Assembly: GCA_965205735.1 (NCBI GenBank)
Contig: OZ242179.1
Location: 3,100,001-3,164,000, forward strand
DNA: 64,000 nucleotides
Origin: VXNE01 sp965205735
Lineage (GTDB): Bacteria > Pseudomonadota > Gammaproteobacteria > Pseudomonadales > Azotimanducaceae
Reading direction: 5' to 3'
Below the pieces are notes generated by a model. The model ran no database searches. It had not been told where the DNA came from and saw only the letters and a list, made by a program, of their open reading frames with translations. Position numbers and translations under genes: made by a program. Of the stretch, positions 47,214-57,600 are shown piece by piece. Every line of letters starts with the position of its first letter. The first letter of the stretch is position 1.

Positions 47214-50200
47214 GTGGTGATGGCGGCCGCGAGCGTCGGAGCGGGGGACCGAGTGGGCAGGTTGGAGATGGGCGACAGGGTGGAGCCCGGCGAGCGTGGC
47301 GTTGGCCGCTCGGGGATGTTCGCGCGGATGGCGGTGGCGCTGTTCGGGCTGTTCGCCTGGGGCGCGGAGGAGGTTCACACGGTGCCGTACGTGCCGTCGG
47401 CGTCGTCGCAGGGTCACGCCGGGTTGGTGCGGATCGAGAGCCGGTCGGCTCGCCCGGGCGAGGTTCGCGCGGTGGCGGTTGACGACGCGGGCCGGCGACT
47501 GGAGGCGGGGCGGCTGACGCTGGGCGCGGGCGCGGCGGTCGAGTTCGAGATGGCGGCGATGGAGTCGGGAGACGCGTCGCTGGGGCTGGCGGGGACGGGA
47601 CCGGGCCAGGGGGACTGGCGCCTGGAGCTGTCGACGGAGCTGGACATCGAGGCGCGGTCGTACGCGCGGTCGGAGGGTTTTCTGACGGCGCTGCACGACG
47701 CGGCGCTGGTGGCGGGCGAGGTCGAGTTGCCGCTGTTCAACCCCGGCGGCGAAGCGCGGCCGCGCAGCGTGCTGCGGCTGGCGAACGCCCGCGGCGAGCG
47801 CGCGATGTTGACGGTGCGCGGCGTTGACGACGCGGGTCGCGCGGGAGGCGCGGTGACGGTGGAGTTGGCGGCGTGGGAGGCGCGCGGCTACACGGCGTCG
47901 GAGCTGGAGAGCGGTGCGGCGTCGGGGCTAACGGGTTCGCTGGGGGACGGCGCCGGGAAGTGGCGGCTGCGGCTGGAGGCGGAGCGGGGGACGGCGTACG
48001 CGACGAACCTGCTGCTGGATGGATCGGGGGTGTTGTCGAGCGTGCCCGGGGGAATGTCGCGGGGATCCGGGGGCGTGCACCGGGTGTCGCTGTTTCCGTC
48101 GGCGTCGGACGGAGAGGGGCGCCGCGGGGAGGTGCGGGTGGTGAACCGGTCGCCGGGGTCGGCGGAGGTATCGATCGACGCGTTCGACGCGACGGACCGG
48201 GCTTACGAGAGGTTGCGGCTGTCGCTGGGCGGGGAGTCGTCGGAGCAGTTCGACTCGATGGACCTCGAGCAGGGCAATGAGTCGAAGGGTTTGACGGGGA
48301 GCACGGGATCCGGAGAGGGCGACTGGTGGCTGGAGTTGACGAGCGCGTCGGACATCGAGGTGCTGTCGTACGTGGACACGGCGGCGGGTCCGCTGTCGGC
48401 GTTGCGCGGCGCGGCGGGAGTCGAGACGGCGACGGGGATGCGCCACGAAGCGGTGCTGCTGTCGGGCGCGGCGGGCGAGCTTCGGCTGCTGAACCCGGGC
48501 GGCGCGGCGGTTGAGGTTCGGGTGACGGGGACGGACGACGCGGGCTCATCGGGAGGACAGGTGGAGTTGACGCTTGCGCCGTGGGCGTCGCGGACGTTGA
48601 CGGCGACGGGGTTGGCGGAAGGCTCGGGTGTGCGGGGCGCGCTGGGCTCGGGGACCGGGGGCTGGCGACTGATTCTGGAGTCGGACGGCGAGATCGATGT
48701 GCTGAGCCTGGTGCGCGGGACGGGCGGGATGTTGTCGGACGTGTCGCGGCGGGGGCGGCCCGCGGGGGCGCCGCCGCGCACGGAAGTGATCGACGCGACG
48801 GCGTCGGAGGCGGACCTTCGGGTGGTCGTGTCGGCGAGCGAAGTGGATCTGTCGCCCGGGGAGGCGTTCGAGCTGACGGCGACGGTGGGCAATGTCGGCG
48901 ATCGCCGGGCGTCGGCGACGACGCTGCGCTACCGCCGCTCGGCGGACGCCGCCATCACGACCGGGGACACGGAGGTGGGAACGGAGCCCGTGGCGGCGCT
49001 CGCGGCGGCGCAGTCGATCACGCGGTCGTTGTCGCTGAGCGCGCCGACGGCGCCCGGCACGTACCACTACGGGGCGTGCGTGGACGCGGTGGAGGGCGAG
49101 TCGGATACGACGAACAACTGTTCGGCGGCGGTGGCGGTGGCGGTGACGGTGGAGGCGCGGCCGGATCTCGCGGTGGCGGTAGCGGTGCCGGACGGGGAGG
49201 TGGCGCCCGGCGGGAGTTGGAATCTGCGGGCGACGGTGCGCAATGTCGGAGACGCGGCCTCGCCGGCGACGACGCTGCGCTACTACCGGTCGTCGGACGC
49301 GAGCATCTCGACCTCGGATGCGGAAGTGGGCACGGATGCGGTGGGCGCGCTGGCGGCGGGGGCGGACGGCGCCGGGTCGCTGACGCTGAGCGCGCCGGCG
49401 ACGCCCGGCACGTACTACTACGGAGCGTGCGCGGACGCGGTGCCCGAGGAGTCCATCACGGCGAACAACTGTTCGGCGGCGGTGGCGGTGGCGGTGACGG
49501 TGGAGGCGCGGCCGGATCTCGCGGTGGCGGTAGCGGTGCCGGACGGGGAGGTGGCGCCCGGCGGGAGTTGGAATCTGCGGGCGACGGTGCGCAATGTCGG
49601 AGACGCGGCCTCGCCGGCGACGACGCTGCGCTACTACCGGTCGTCGGACGCGAGCATCTCGACCTCGGATGCGGAAGTGGGCACGGATGCGGTGGGCGCG
49701 CTGGCGGCGGGGGCGGACGGCGCCGGGTCGCTGACGCTGAGCGCGCCGACGACGCCGGGCACGTACCACTACGGGGCGTGCGTGGACGCGGTGGAGGGCG
49801 AGTCGGATACGTCGAACAACTGCTCTTCGCCGGCGACACTCGATGTCCAGCGGCCAATCGGCCCGAACCTGATCATCACGGTGTTCTCGCCGGTTGGCGG
49901 GGTGGCGTGCAACCCGGGGCACCTCTACTACCAGACCGGCGTCGAGATACAGAACGACGGCACCGCGCATTTCTATGGTTGGACAACCGCCCGCCACTAC
50001 CGCTCCACAGACCCGGAGGACGTTTCCGAGGATGACGAATTGCTAAATTCCCGGGTGGGCCGTCTCGGGACGCCGAAGGTGTGGTTGGACCCCAATAGCG
50101 GTCTGGCAGAAGCGCGAGGGTTCGGGCAATGCTGGCTCAAGCCATCTGAGCCAGGCACGTACTACCACAGCTTCTGTCTCGACCCTGTCCCGGACGAACT

Positions 50201-50255
50201 GAACACCCAGGACAACTGCGCCGATGTCCCGATCGTGGTGAAAATCGATGGCTAA
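47214..50255 (+). CDS. Giant secreted repeat protein, paralogue 2
   Basis: A 1,013-aa relative of the preceding gene. The signal region is MFARMAVALFGLFAWGAEE, so the ATG at 47316 is a plausible alternative start. The four N-terminal units are very similar to paralogue 1. CARDB domain 1 is ADLRVVVSASEVDL; domains 2 and 3 (PDLAVAVAVPDGEVAPGGSW) are almost identical in DNA and exactly 351 bases apart (49151 and 49502). The terminal ~130 residues (GPNLIITVFSPVGGVACNPGHLYYQTG ... PGTYYHSFCLDPVPDELNTQDNCADVP) are a divergent tip that still shows the CARDB end signature. The stop overlaps the nominal ATG of the next gene (ATGGCTAA). Confidence 0.78.
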   Translation: MVMAAASVGAGDRVGRLEMGDRVEPGERGVGRSGMFARMAVALFGLFAWGAEEVHTVPYVPSASSQGHAGLVRIESRSARPGEVRAVAVDDAGRRLEAGRLTLGAGAAVEFEMAAMESGDASLGLAGTGPGQGDWRLELSTELDIEARSYARSEGFLTALHDAALVAGEVELPLFNPGGEARPRSVLRLANARGERAMLTVRGVDDAGRAGGAVTVELAAWEARGYTASELESGAASGLTGSLGDGAGKWRLRLEAERGTAYATNLLLDGSGVLSSVPGGMSRGSGGVHRVSLFPSASDGEGRRGEVRVVNRSPGSAEVSIDAFDATDRAYERLRLSLGGESSEQFDSMDLEQGNESKGLTGSTGSGEGDWWLELTSASDIEVLSYVDTAAGPLSALRGAAGVETATGMRHEAVLLSGAAGELRLLNPGGAAVEVRVTGTDDAGSSGGQVELTLAPWASRTLTATGLAEGSGVRGALGSGTGGWRLILESDGEIDVLSLVRGTGGMLSDVSRRGRPAGAPPRTEVIDATASEADLRVVVSASEVDLSPGEAFELTATVGNVGDRRASATTLRYRRSADAAITTGDTEVGTEPVAALAAAQSITRSLSLSAPTAPGTYHYGACVDAVEGESDTTNNCSAAVAVAVTVEARPDLAVAVAVPDGEVAPGGSWNLRATVRNVGDAASPATTLRYYRSSDASISTSDAEVGTDAVGALAAGADGAGSLTLSAPATPGTYYYGACADAVPEESITANNCSAAVAVAVTVEARPDLAVAVAVPDGEVAPGGSWNLRATVRNVGDAASPATTLRYYRSSDASISTSDAEVGTDAVGALAAGADGAGSLTLSAPTTPGTYHYGACVDAVEGESDTSNNCSSPATLDVQRPIGPNLIITVFSPVGGVACNPGHLYYQTGVEIQNDGTAHFYGWTTARHYRSTDPEDVSEDDELLNSRVGRLGTPKVWLDPNSGLAEARGFGQCWLKPSEPGTYYHSFCLDPVPDELNTQDNCADVPIVVKIDG
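49151..49852 (+). repeat. Two tandem 351-bp CARDB repeats
   Basis: The DNA from 49151 recurs from 49502 with only a few differences (for example the CGGCGACGCCCGG/CGACGACGCCGGG positions near the end of each unit). The 351-base period equals 117 codons, one CARDB domain. Confidence 0.85.
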
Positions 50256-53200
50256 CGTGGCCGCCCCGGGTCGTTTCGTGCGAGATCGTTCGGGCGTTCG
50301 AGGAAGTCTCGATCAGCTTGGGGTTGAGCGCGATTCGGTCGAGTGGCGAGGGGCAGGCGATCCGGGCCGGGAGCCCTCAGTCCGGAAGCATTGCCGGGCG
50401 GGCGTACGGGGATGGGCGGCGCGGCTGGCGCCGGCCGCCTGCGTTCGGGGTGGCGGCGTGTTGCGGCGTGGCGTTGGCGCAGGGATCGGCGGAAACGGTC
50501 GTGGCGCCGGCGACGGATGGTCGACGCGGCGCATGTTCGCGCGGATGGCGGCGTCGCTGATCGGGCTGATCGCGTGGGGCGCGGAGTCGGTTCACACGGT
50601 GCCGTACGTGCCGTCGGCGTCGTCGGAGGGTCACGCGGGCGTGGTTCGGATCGAGAGTCGGTCGGCGGTCGCGGGCGAGGTCCGGATCATGGCGGTTGAC
50701 GACGCGGGCCAGCGACTGGAGGCGGGGCGGCTGACGCTGGGCGCGGGCGCGGCGGTGGAGTTCGAGATGGCGGCGCTGGAGTCTGGGGACGCGTCGCTGG
50801 GGCTGGCGGGGACGGGGCCGGGCCAGGGGGACTGGCGTCTGGAGCTGTGGACGGAGCTGGACATCGAGGCGCGGTCGTACGCGCGGTCGGAGGGTTTTCT
50901 GACGGCGCTGCACGACGCGGCGCCGCTGACGGGCGAGGTCGAGCTGCCGTTCTTCAACCCCGGCGGCGCCGCGCGGCGGAGCGTGCTGCGGCTGGCGAAC
51001 GCGGGCGGCGAGCGCGCGAGGTTGACGGTGCGCGGCGTCGACGACGCGGGTCGCGCGGGAGGCGCGGTGACGGTGGAGTTGGCGGCGTGGGAGGCGCGCG
51101 GCTACACGGCGTCGGAGCTGGAGAGCGGTGCGGCGTCCGGGCTAACGGGATCGCTGGGGGACGGCGATGGCAGGTGGCGGCTGCGGCTGGAGGCGGAGCG
51201 GGGATCGGCGTACGCGACGAACCTGCTGCTGGATGGATCGGGGGTGTTGTCGAGCGTGCCCGGGGGCATGTCGCGGGGATCCGGGGGTGTGCACCGGGTG
51301 TCGCTGTTCCCGTCGGCGTCGGACGGCGCGGGACGCCGCGGGGAGGTGCGGGTGGTGAACCGGTCGCCGGGGTCGGCGGAGGTATCGATCGACGCGTTCG
51401 ACGCGACGGACCGCGGCTACGAGGAGTTGCGGCTGGCGCTGGGGGCGGAGTCGTCGGCGCAGTTCGACTCGACGGACCTTGAGCAGGGCAGTGCGGAGAA
51501 CGGGCTGGCGGGGAGCACGGGCCCGGGCGAGGGGGACTGGTGGCTGGAGCTTTCGAGCGCGTCGGACATCGAGGTGCTGTCGTACGTGGACACGGCGGCG
51601 GGTCCGCTGTCGGCGTTGCGCGGCGCGGCGGGAGTCGAGACGGATACGGGGATGCGCTACGAAGCGGTGCTGCTGTCGGGCTCGGCGGGCGAGCTGCGGC
51701 TGCTGAACCCGGGCGGCCGCGCGGTTGCTGTGCGCGTGTCGGGGACGGACGACGCGGGCGCGCCGGGAGGCGAAGTGGAGTTGACGCTTGCGCCGTGGGC
51801 GTCGCGGACGTTGACGGCGACGGCGCTGGAGGAAGGCGAAGCGGGGCTGCGCGGCGCGCTGGGCTCGGGGACCGGGAGCTGGCGGCTGATTCTGGAGTCG
51901 GACGGCGAGATCGATGTGCTGAGCCTGGTGCGCGGAGCGGGCGGGATGCTGTCGGACGTGTCGCGGCGGGGGCGGCCCGCGGGTGCGCCGCCGCGCACGG
52001 AAGTGATCGACGCGACGGCGTCGGAGGCGGACCTTCGGGTGGCGGTGTCGGCGAGCGAAGCGGAGCTGTCGCCCGGGGACGCGTTCGAGCTGACGGCGAC
52101 GGTGAGCAATGTCGGTGATCGCCGGGCGTCGGCGACGACGCTGCGCTACCGCCGCTCGGCGGACGCGTCGATCACGGCGGGGGACGCGGAGGTGGGCACG
52201 GATGCGGTGGCCGAGCTGGCGGCGGGGGCGACCAGCGCCGAGTCACTGACGGTGAACGCGCCGACGGCGCCCGGCACGTACTACTACGGGGCGTGCGCGG
52301 ACGCGGTGGCGGGCGAGTCGGACGCGACGAACAACTGCTCGTCGGCGGTGGCGGTCCGAGTGACGGAGCCGGTCGCGCGCCCCGACCTGACCGTGGAGTC
52401 TCCCTCGGTGAGCGATGCCCGGCCGGATACCGGAGCATCGTTCACGTTCTCCGCCACCGTGCGCAATGCCGGCGACTCGTCCTCGGCGGCGACGACGCTG
52501 CGCTACCGCCGCTCGGCGGACGCGACGATCACGACAACGGACGCGCAGGTGGGAACGGACGCGGTGGACGCACTGGCCGCCTCCGGGACGAGCGCGGAAT
52601 CGATCGCGCTGACGGCGCCGTCGATCTCGGGCACGTACTACTACGGGGCGTGCGCGGACGCGGTGGAGGGCGAGTCGGACGCGACGGACAACTGCTCGTC
52701 GCCGGTCAGGGTGGACGTGGCGGAGCCGACGGCCCCGGACCTGGAGGTGGGGACGCCGACGGTGGACGACGCGAACCCGGTGACGGGGGGATCGTTCACG
52801 CTGTCGGCGACGGTGACGAACGCGGGCGACGGCGCGGCGTCGGCGACGACGCTGCGCTACCACCGCTCGGCGGACGCGACGATCACGACAATGGACGCGG
52901 AGGAAGGCACCGACGCGGTGGATGAACTGGCGGCCTCCGGTTCGAGCGCGGAATCGATCGCGCTGACGGCGCCGTCGACCTCGGGCACGTACTACTACGG
53001 GGCGTGCGCGGACGCGGTGGAGGGCGAGTCGGACGCGACGGACAACTGCTCGTCGCCGGCCAGGGTGGACGTGGCGTGGCCGACGGCCCCGGACCTGGGT
53101 GGGGACGCCGGCGGTGGACGACGCGAACCCGGAGCCGGGGGGATCGTTCACGCTGTCGGCGACGGTGACGAACGCGGGCGACGGCGCGGCGTCGGCGACG

Positions 53201-53277
53201 ACGCTGCGCTACCGCCGCTCGGCGGACGCGACGATCACGACAACGGACGCGGAGGTGGGAGCGGACGCGGTGGATGA
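50248..53277 (+). CDS. Giant secreted repeat protein, paralogue 3, 5' part (frameshifted)
   Basis: A 1,009-codon frame whose first ~95 codons look non-homologous; ATG 50533 (MFARMAASLIGLIAWGAES) is probably the real start, giving a signal peptide like that of paralogue 2. The four N-terminal units follow, then CARDB domains ADLRVAVSASEAEL, PDLTVESPSV and PDLEVGTPTVDDANPVTGGS. The fourth begins PDLGGDAGGG, where all sister repeats read PDLEVGTP: two bases are missing at about 53099, and the true reading continues in the frame opening at 53099. The DNA period confirms this: unit spacing is 354 bases before and 352 across the lesion. The codons after 53097 in this frame are spurious. Confidence 0.75.
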   Translation: MANVAAPGRFVRDRSGVRGSLDQLGVERDSVEWRGAGDPGREPSVRKHCRAGVRGWAARLAPAACVRGGGVLRRGVGAGIGGNGRGAGDGWSTRRMFARMAASLIGLIAWGAESVHTVPYVPSASSEGHAGVVRIESRSAVAGEVRIMAVDDAGQRLEAGRLTLGAGAAVEFEMAALESGDASLGLAGTGPGQGDWRLELWTELDIEARSYARSEGFLTALHDAAPLTGEVELPFFNPGGAARRSVLRLANAGGERARLTVRGVDDAGRAGGAVTVELAAWEARGYTASELESGAASGLTGSLGDGDGRWRLRLEAERGSAYATNLLLDGSGVLSSVPGGMSRGSGGVHRVSLFPSASDGAGRRGEVRVVNRSPGSAEVSIDAFDATDRGYEELRLALGAESSAQFDSTDLEQGSAENGLAGSTGPGEGDWWLELSSASDIEVLSYVDTAAGPLSALRGAAGVETDTGMRYEAVLLSGSAGELRLLNPGGRAVAVRVSGTDDAGAPGGEVELTLAPWASRTLTATALEEGEAGLRGALGSGTGSWRLILESDGEIDVLSLVRGAGGMLSDVSRRGRPAGAPPRTEVIDATASEADLRVAVSASEAELSPGDAFELTATVSNVGDRRASATTLRYRRSADASITAGDAEVGTDAVAELAAGATSAESLTVNAPTAPGTYYYGACADAVAGESDATNNCSSAVAVRVTEPVARPDLTVESPSVSDARPDTGASFTFSATVRNAGDSSSAATTLRYRRSADATITTTDAQVGTDAVDALAASGTSAESIALTAPSISGTYYYGACADAVEGESDATDNCSSPVRVDVAEPTAPDLEVGTPTVDDANPVTGGSFTLSATVTNAGDGAASATTLRYHRSADATITTMDAEEGTDAVDELAASGSSAESIALTAPSTSGTYYYGACADAVEGESDATDNCSSPARVDVAWPTAPDLGGDAGGGRREPGAGGIVHAVGDGDERGRRRGVGDDAALPPLGGRDDHDNGRGGGSGRGG

Positions 53278-54166
53278 ACTGGCGGCCTCCGGTTCGAGCG
53301 CGGAATCGATTGCGCTGACGGCGCCGTCGACCTCGGGCACGTACTACTACGGGGCGTGCGCGGACGCGGTGGCGGGCGAGTCGGACGCGACGAACAACTG
53401 CTCGTCGCCGGTCGGGGTGGACGTGGCGGAGCCGACGGCCCCGGACCTGGAGGTGGGGACGCCGGCGGTGGACGACGCGAACCCGGTGACGGGGGGATCG
53501 TTCACGCTGTCGGCGACGGTGAGGAACGCGGGCGACGGCGCGTCGTCGTCGTCGACGCTGCGCTACTACCGCTCGGTGGGCCAGACGATCACGACAGCGG
53601 ACACGCAGGTGGGAACGGACGCGGTGGATGGACTGGCCGCCTCCGGCATGAGCCCGGAGTCGATCTCGCTCACGGCGCCATCGACGGCGTGGACATACTA
53701 CTACGGCGCTTGCGTTGACGCGGTGAGCAACGAATCCAACACGGAAAACAACTGTTCGGCGGCGACGCAGCTCACGGTATCGTGGCCGCCCCCTCCCACG
53801 GGTTACGACTTGGCTGTGCACAATATTGCACTCAACACAGAAGCCCCGAAAGCGGGCGAAGACATAACCTTCACGGTTACGATAAGAAACAAAGGCAATG
53901 TGGCCTCTACGGAAAGAGTGGTGACGTACTACCGGTGGCTCGGTTGGGGCAATAGGTGCATTTTCCGACACAGTACAAATGCAGACGACGTAGGGGAGGA
54001 TCGGATCGATACACTGTCGGCCGGAGCGGAACGCGAATATACAGTTACGTTCACGGCCCCTATCCATCTAGCTCCTTTCACTTTTAGCGCAAATATGGAA
54101 CCCGATGCGGATGACTTGAATGGCGGCAACGATTGTCTTTACATAAATACGGTACTGTCGGAGTAA
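53099..54166 (+). CDS. Giant secreted repeat protein, paralogue 3, 3' part
   Basis: Continuation of paralogue 3 after the 2-base deletion: a CARDB domain GTPAVDDANPEPGGS, a further one PDLEVGTPAVDDANPVTGGS with a serine run (GDGASSSSTLRYYRSVGQ), and a divergent terminal domain YDLAVHNIALNTEAPKAGEDITFTVTIRNKGNVASTERVVTYYRW that ends in VLSE. With the 5' part restored the protein would be about 1,300 aa (about 1,210 from ATG 50533). The terminal domain DNA is AT-richer than the body. The first codon given is only where the frame opens. Confidence 0.75.
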   Translation: MGTPAVDDANPEPGGSFTLSATVTNAGDGAASATTLRYRRSADATITTTDAEVGADAVDELAASGSSAESIALTAPSTSGTYYYGACADAVAGESDATNNCSSPVGVDVAEPTAPDLEVGTPAVDDANPVTGGSFTLSATVRNAGDGASSSSTLRYYRSVGQTITTADTQVGTDAVDGLAASGMSPESISLTAPSTAWTYYYGACVDAVSNESNTENNCSAATQLTVSWPPPPTGYDLAVHNIALNTEAPKAGEDITFTVTIRNKGNVASTERVVTYYRWLGWGNRCIFRHSTNADDVGEDRIDTLSAGAEREYTVTFTAPIHLAPFTFSANMEPDADDLNGGNDCLYINTVLSE

Positions 54167-54196
54167 CCGGATTTTAGCTATCGATTCTTCTATCGC
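54167..54196 (+). repeat. Shared 3' flank of paralogues 3 and 4, copy 1
   Basis: The sequence GGATTTTAGCTATCGATTCT directly after the paralogue 3 stop recurs directly after the paralogue 4 stop (58402-58428). The duplication that made the two genes therefore extends past the coding region. From 54197 to 54388 I see nothing else identifiable. Confidence 0.7.
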
Positions 54197-54388
54197 ATAC
54201 CGTGTGAAAACTACGGCGGAGTGGACAGCCCTCGTGCTCGTCCAGATCACTTCAAGATTGCGGCGCGTCTCGGCCTCCAGGCGGAGCTATGGTCGAAAGT
54301 GGTGTACGGGTGAGTTGAGTTGTGCGGCGCGTCTCTGTTGAAATCGAGTTTGCGAGAAAACGAATTTGGCAAGAGGAGCACGCCACGC

Positions 54389-54678
54389 ATGGGCAACGAT
54401 AAAGTGGTTTCGCTGGCAGCACCAGCGGTGGTTGAGGACGCGTTGACGGAGCTGCTGCGCACGGGCGCGCGACGGCTGATCGACGCGGCGGCATCGGGGG
54501 CGGACCTTTGGGTGGCGACGTCGACAAGCGAGAGCAAGCTGTCGCCGGGGGAGGCGTTCGATTTGACGGCGACGGTGGGCAACGGCGGCGGCCGCGAGGC
54601 GTCGGCGACGACGCTGTGCCTCACGAGTCGGACACGACCAACAACTGCACTCCCTCGCTCGGCGTGACGGTGCAGTGA
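54389..54678 (+). pseudogene. Internal relic of an array gene (CARDB fragment)
   Basis: ATG 54389 has a good AAGAGGAG site, and the frame reads LTELLRTGARRLIDAAASGADLWVATSTSESKLSPGEAFDLTATVGNGGGREASATTL, matching the junction between the N-terminal units and the first CARDB domain of the paralogues. Then about 60 codons are deleted with a frameshift: the frame ending at 54667 gives CLTSRTRPTT, while the correct frame gives HESDTTNNCTPSLGVTVQ and stops at 54676-54678. The next paralogue begins at a GTG overlapping that stop. Confidence 0.7.
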
Positions 54679-57600
54679 CGGGTCTCCTGCGCCGGGGGCG
54701 GCACGCGAGCGGAATGCGCCGCCCGTCGTCGTCACCCGGCTGGCGAGGGCAGTTCCGGGCTGGATTGGTCGGACTACCCGCGGCGTCGCTGATCGGGCTG
54801 ATCGCGTGGGGCGCGGAGTCGGTTCACACGGTGCCGCACGTGCCGTCGGCGTCGTCGGAGGGACACGCGGGCGTGGTTCGGATCGAGAGCCGGTCGGCGG
54901 TCGCGGGCGAGGTCCGGATCATGGCGGTTGACGACGCGGGCCAGCGACTGGAGGCGGGGCGGCTGACGCTGGGCGCGGGCGCGGCGGTCGAGTTCGAGAT
55001 GGCGGCGATGGAGTCGGGAGACGCGTCGCTGGGTCTGGCGGGGACGGGGCCGGGCCAGGGGGACTGGCGCCTGGAGCTGACGACGGAGCTGGACATCGAG
55101 GCGCGGGCGTACGCGCGGTCGGAGGGTTTTCTGACGGCGCTGCACGACGCGGCGCCGCTGTCGGGCGAGGTCGAGCTGCCGTTCTTCAACCCCGGCGGCG
55201 CCGCGCGGCGGAGCGTGCTGCGGCTGGCGAACGCGGGCGGCGAGCGCGCGAGGTTGACGGTGCGCGGCGTTGACGACGCGGGTCGCGCGGGAGGCGCGGT
55301 GACGGTGGAGTTGGCGGCGTGGGAGGCGCGCGGCTACACGGCGTCGGAGCTGGAGAGCGGTGCGGCGTCGGGGCTAACGGGTTCGCTGGGGGACGGCGAT
55401 GGCAGGTGGCGCCTGACGCTTTCGGCCGATCGGGGATCGGCTTACGTGACGAACCTGCTGCTGGATGGATCGGGGGTGTTGTCGAGCGTGCCCGGGGGGA
55501 TGTCGCGGGGATCCGGGGGCTTGCACCGGGTGTCGCTGTTCCCGTCGGCGTCGGACGGCGCGGGACGCCGCGGGGAGGTGCGGGTGGTGAACCGGTCGCC
55601 GGGGTCGGCGGAGGTATCGATCGACGCGTTCGACGCGACGGACCGCGGCTACGAGGAGTTGCGGCTGGCGCTGGGGGCGGAGTCGTCGGCGCGGTTCGAC
55701 TCGACGGACCTCGAGCAGGGCAATGCGGAGAACGGGCTGGCGGGGAGCACGGGCCCGGGCGAGGGGGACTGGTGGCTGGAGCTTTCGAGCGCGTCGGATA
55801 TCGAGGTGCTGTCGTACGTGGATACGGCGACCGGCCCGCTGTCGGCGTTGCGCGGCGCGGCGGGAGTCGAGACGGATACGGGGATGCGCTACGAAGCGGT
55901 GCTGCTGTCGGGCGCGGCGGGCGAGCTGCGGCTGCTGAACGCGGGCGGCGCGGCGGTGGAGGTTCGGGTGACGGGAACGGACGACGCGGGCGCATCGGGA
56001 GGCGAGGTGGAAGTGACGTTGGAGCCTTGGGTCGCGCGGACGTTGACGGCGACGGCGCTGGAGGAAGGCGCGGGCGTGCGCGGCGCGCTGGGCGCCGGGA
56101 CCGGAAGCTGGCGGCTGATTCTGGAGTCGGACGGCGAGATCGATGTGCTGAGCCTGGTGCGCGGGACGGGCGGGATGCTGTCGGACGTGTCGCGGCGGGG
56201 GCGGCCCGCGGGGGCGCCGCCGCGCACGGAAGTGATCGACGCGACGGCGTCGGAGGCGGACCTTCGGGTGGTCGCGGCGGCGAGCGAAGCGGAGCTGTCG
56301 CCCGGAGAGGCGTTCGAGCTGACGGCGACGGTGAGCAATGTCGGTGATCGCCGGGCGTCGGCGACGACGCTGCGCTATCACCGCTCGGCGGACGGCGCCA
56401 TCACGACCGGGGACACCGAGGTGGGAACGGACCCCGTGGCGGCGCTCGCGGCGGCGCAGTCGATGGCGCGGTCGTTGTCGCTCAGTGCGCCGACGGCGCC
56501 CGGCACTTACCACTACGGGGCGTGCGTGGACGCGGTGGCGGAGGAGACGAAGACGGCGAACAATTGCTCGGCGGCGGTGGCGCTGACGGTTCGGGAGCCG
56601 CCGCGGCAGCCGGACCTGGAGGTGGGGACGCCGGCGGTGGACGACGCGAGCCCGGAGCCGGGGGGATCGTTCACGCTGTCGGCGACTGTGACGAACGCGG
56701 GCGGCGCGGGGGCCCGGGCGACGACGCTGCGCTACCACCGCTCGGCGGACGCGACGATCACGACATCGGACGCGCAGGTGGGAACGGACGCGGTGGACGC
56801 ACTGGCCGCCTCCGGGACGAGCGCGGAATCGATCGCGCTGACGGCGCCGTCGACCTCGGGCACGTACTACTACGGGGCGTGCGCGGACGCGGTGGAGGGC
56901 GAGTCGGACGCGACGAACAACTGCTCGTCGCCGGCCAGGGTGGACGTGGCGGAGCCGACGGCCCCGGACCTGGAGGTGGGGACGCCGGCGGTGGACGACG
57001 CGAGCCCGGAGCCGGGGGGATCGTTCACGCTGTCGGCGACGGTGACGAACGCGGGCGACGGGGCGGCGTCGGCGACGACGCTGCGCTACCACCGCTCGAC
57101 GGACGCGGCGATCACGACATCGGACGCGGAGGAAGGCACCGACGCGGTGGATGAACTGGCGGCCTCCGGTTCGAGCGCGGAATCGATCGCGCTGACGGCG
57201 CCGTCGACCTCGGGCACGTACTACTACGGGGCGTGCGCGGACGCGGTGGCGGGCGAGTCGGACGCGACGGACAACTGCTCGTCGCCGGTCAGGGTGGACG
57301 TGGCGTGGCCGACATCCCCGGACCTGGAGGTCGGGACGCCGACGGTGAACGACGCGAGCCCGGAGCCGGGGGGATCGTTCACGCTGTCGGCGACGGTGAC
57401 GAACGCGGGCGACGGCGCGTCGCCGGCGACGACGCTGCGCTACCACCGCTCGGCGGACGCGACGATCACGACAATGGACGCGGAGGAAGGCACCGACGCG
57501 GTGGATGAACTGGCGGCCTCCGGTTCGAGCGCGGAATCGATCGCGCTGACGGCGCCGTCGACCTCGGGCACGTACTACTACGGGGCGTGCGCGGACGCGG

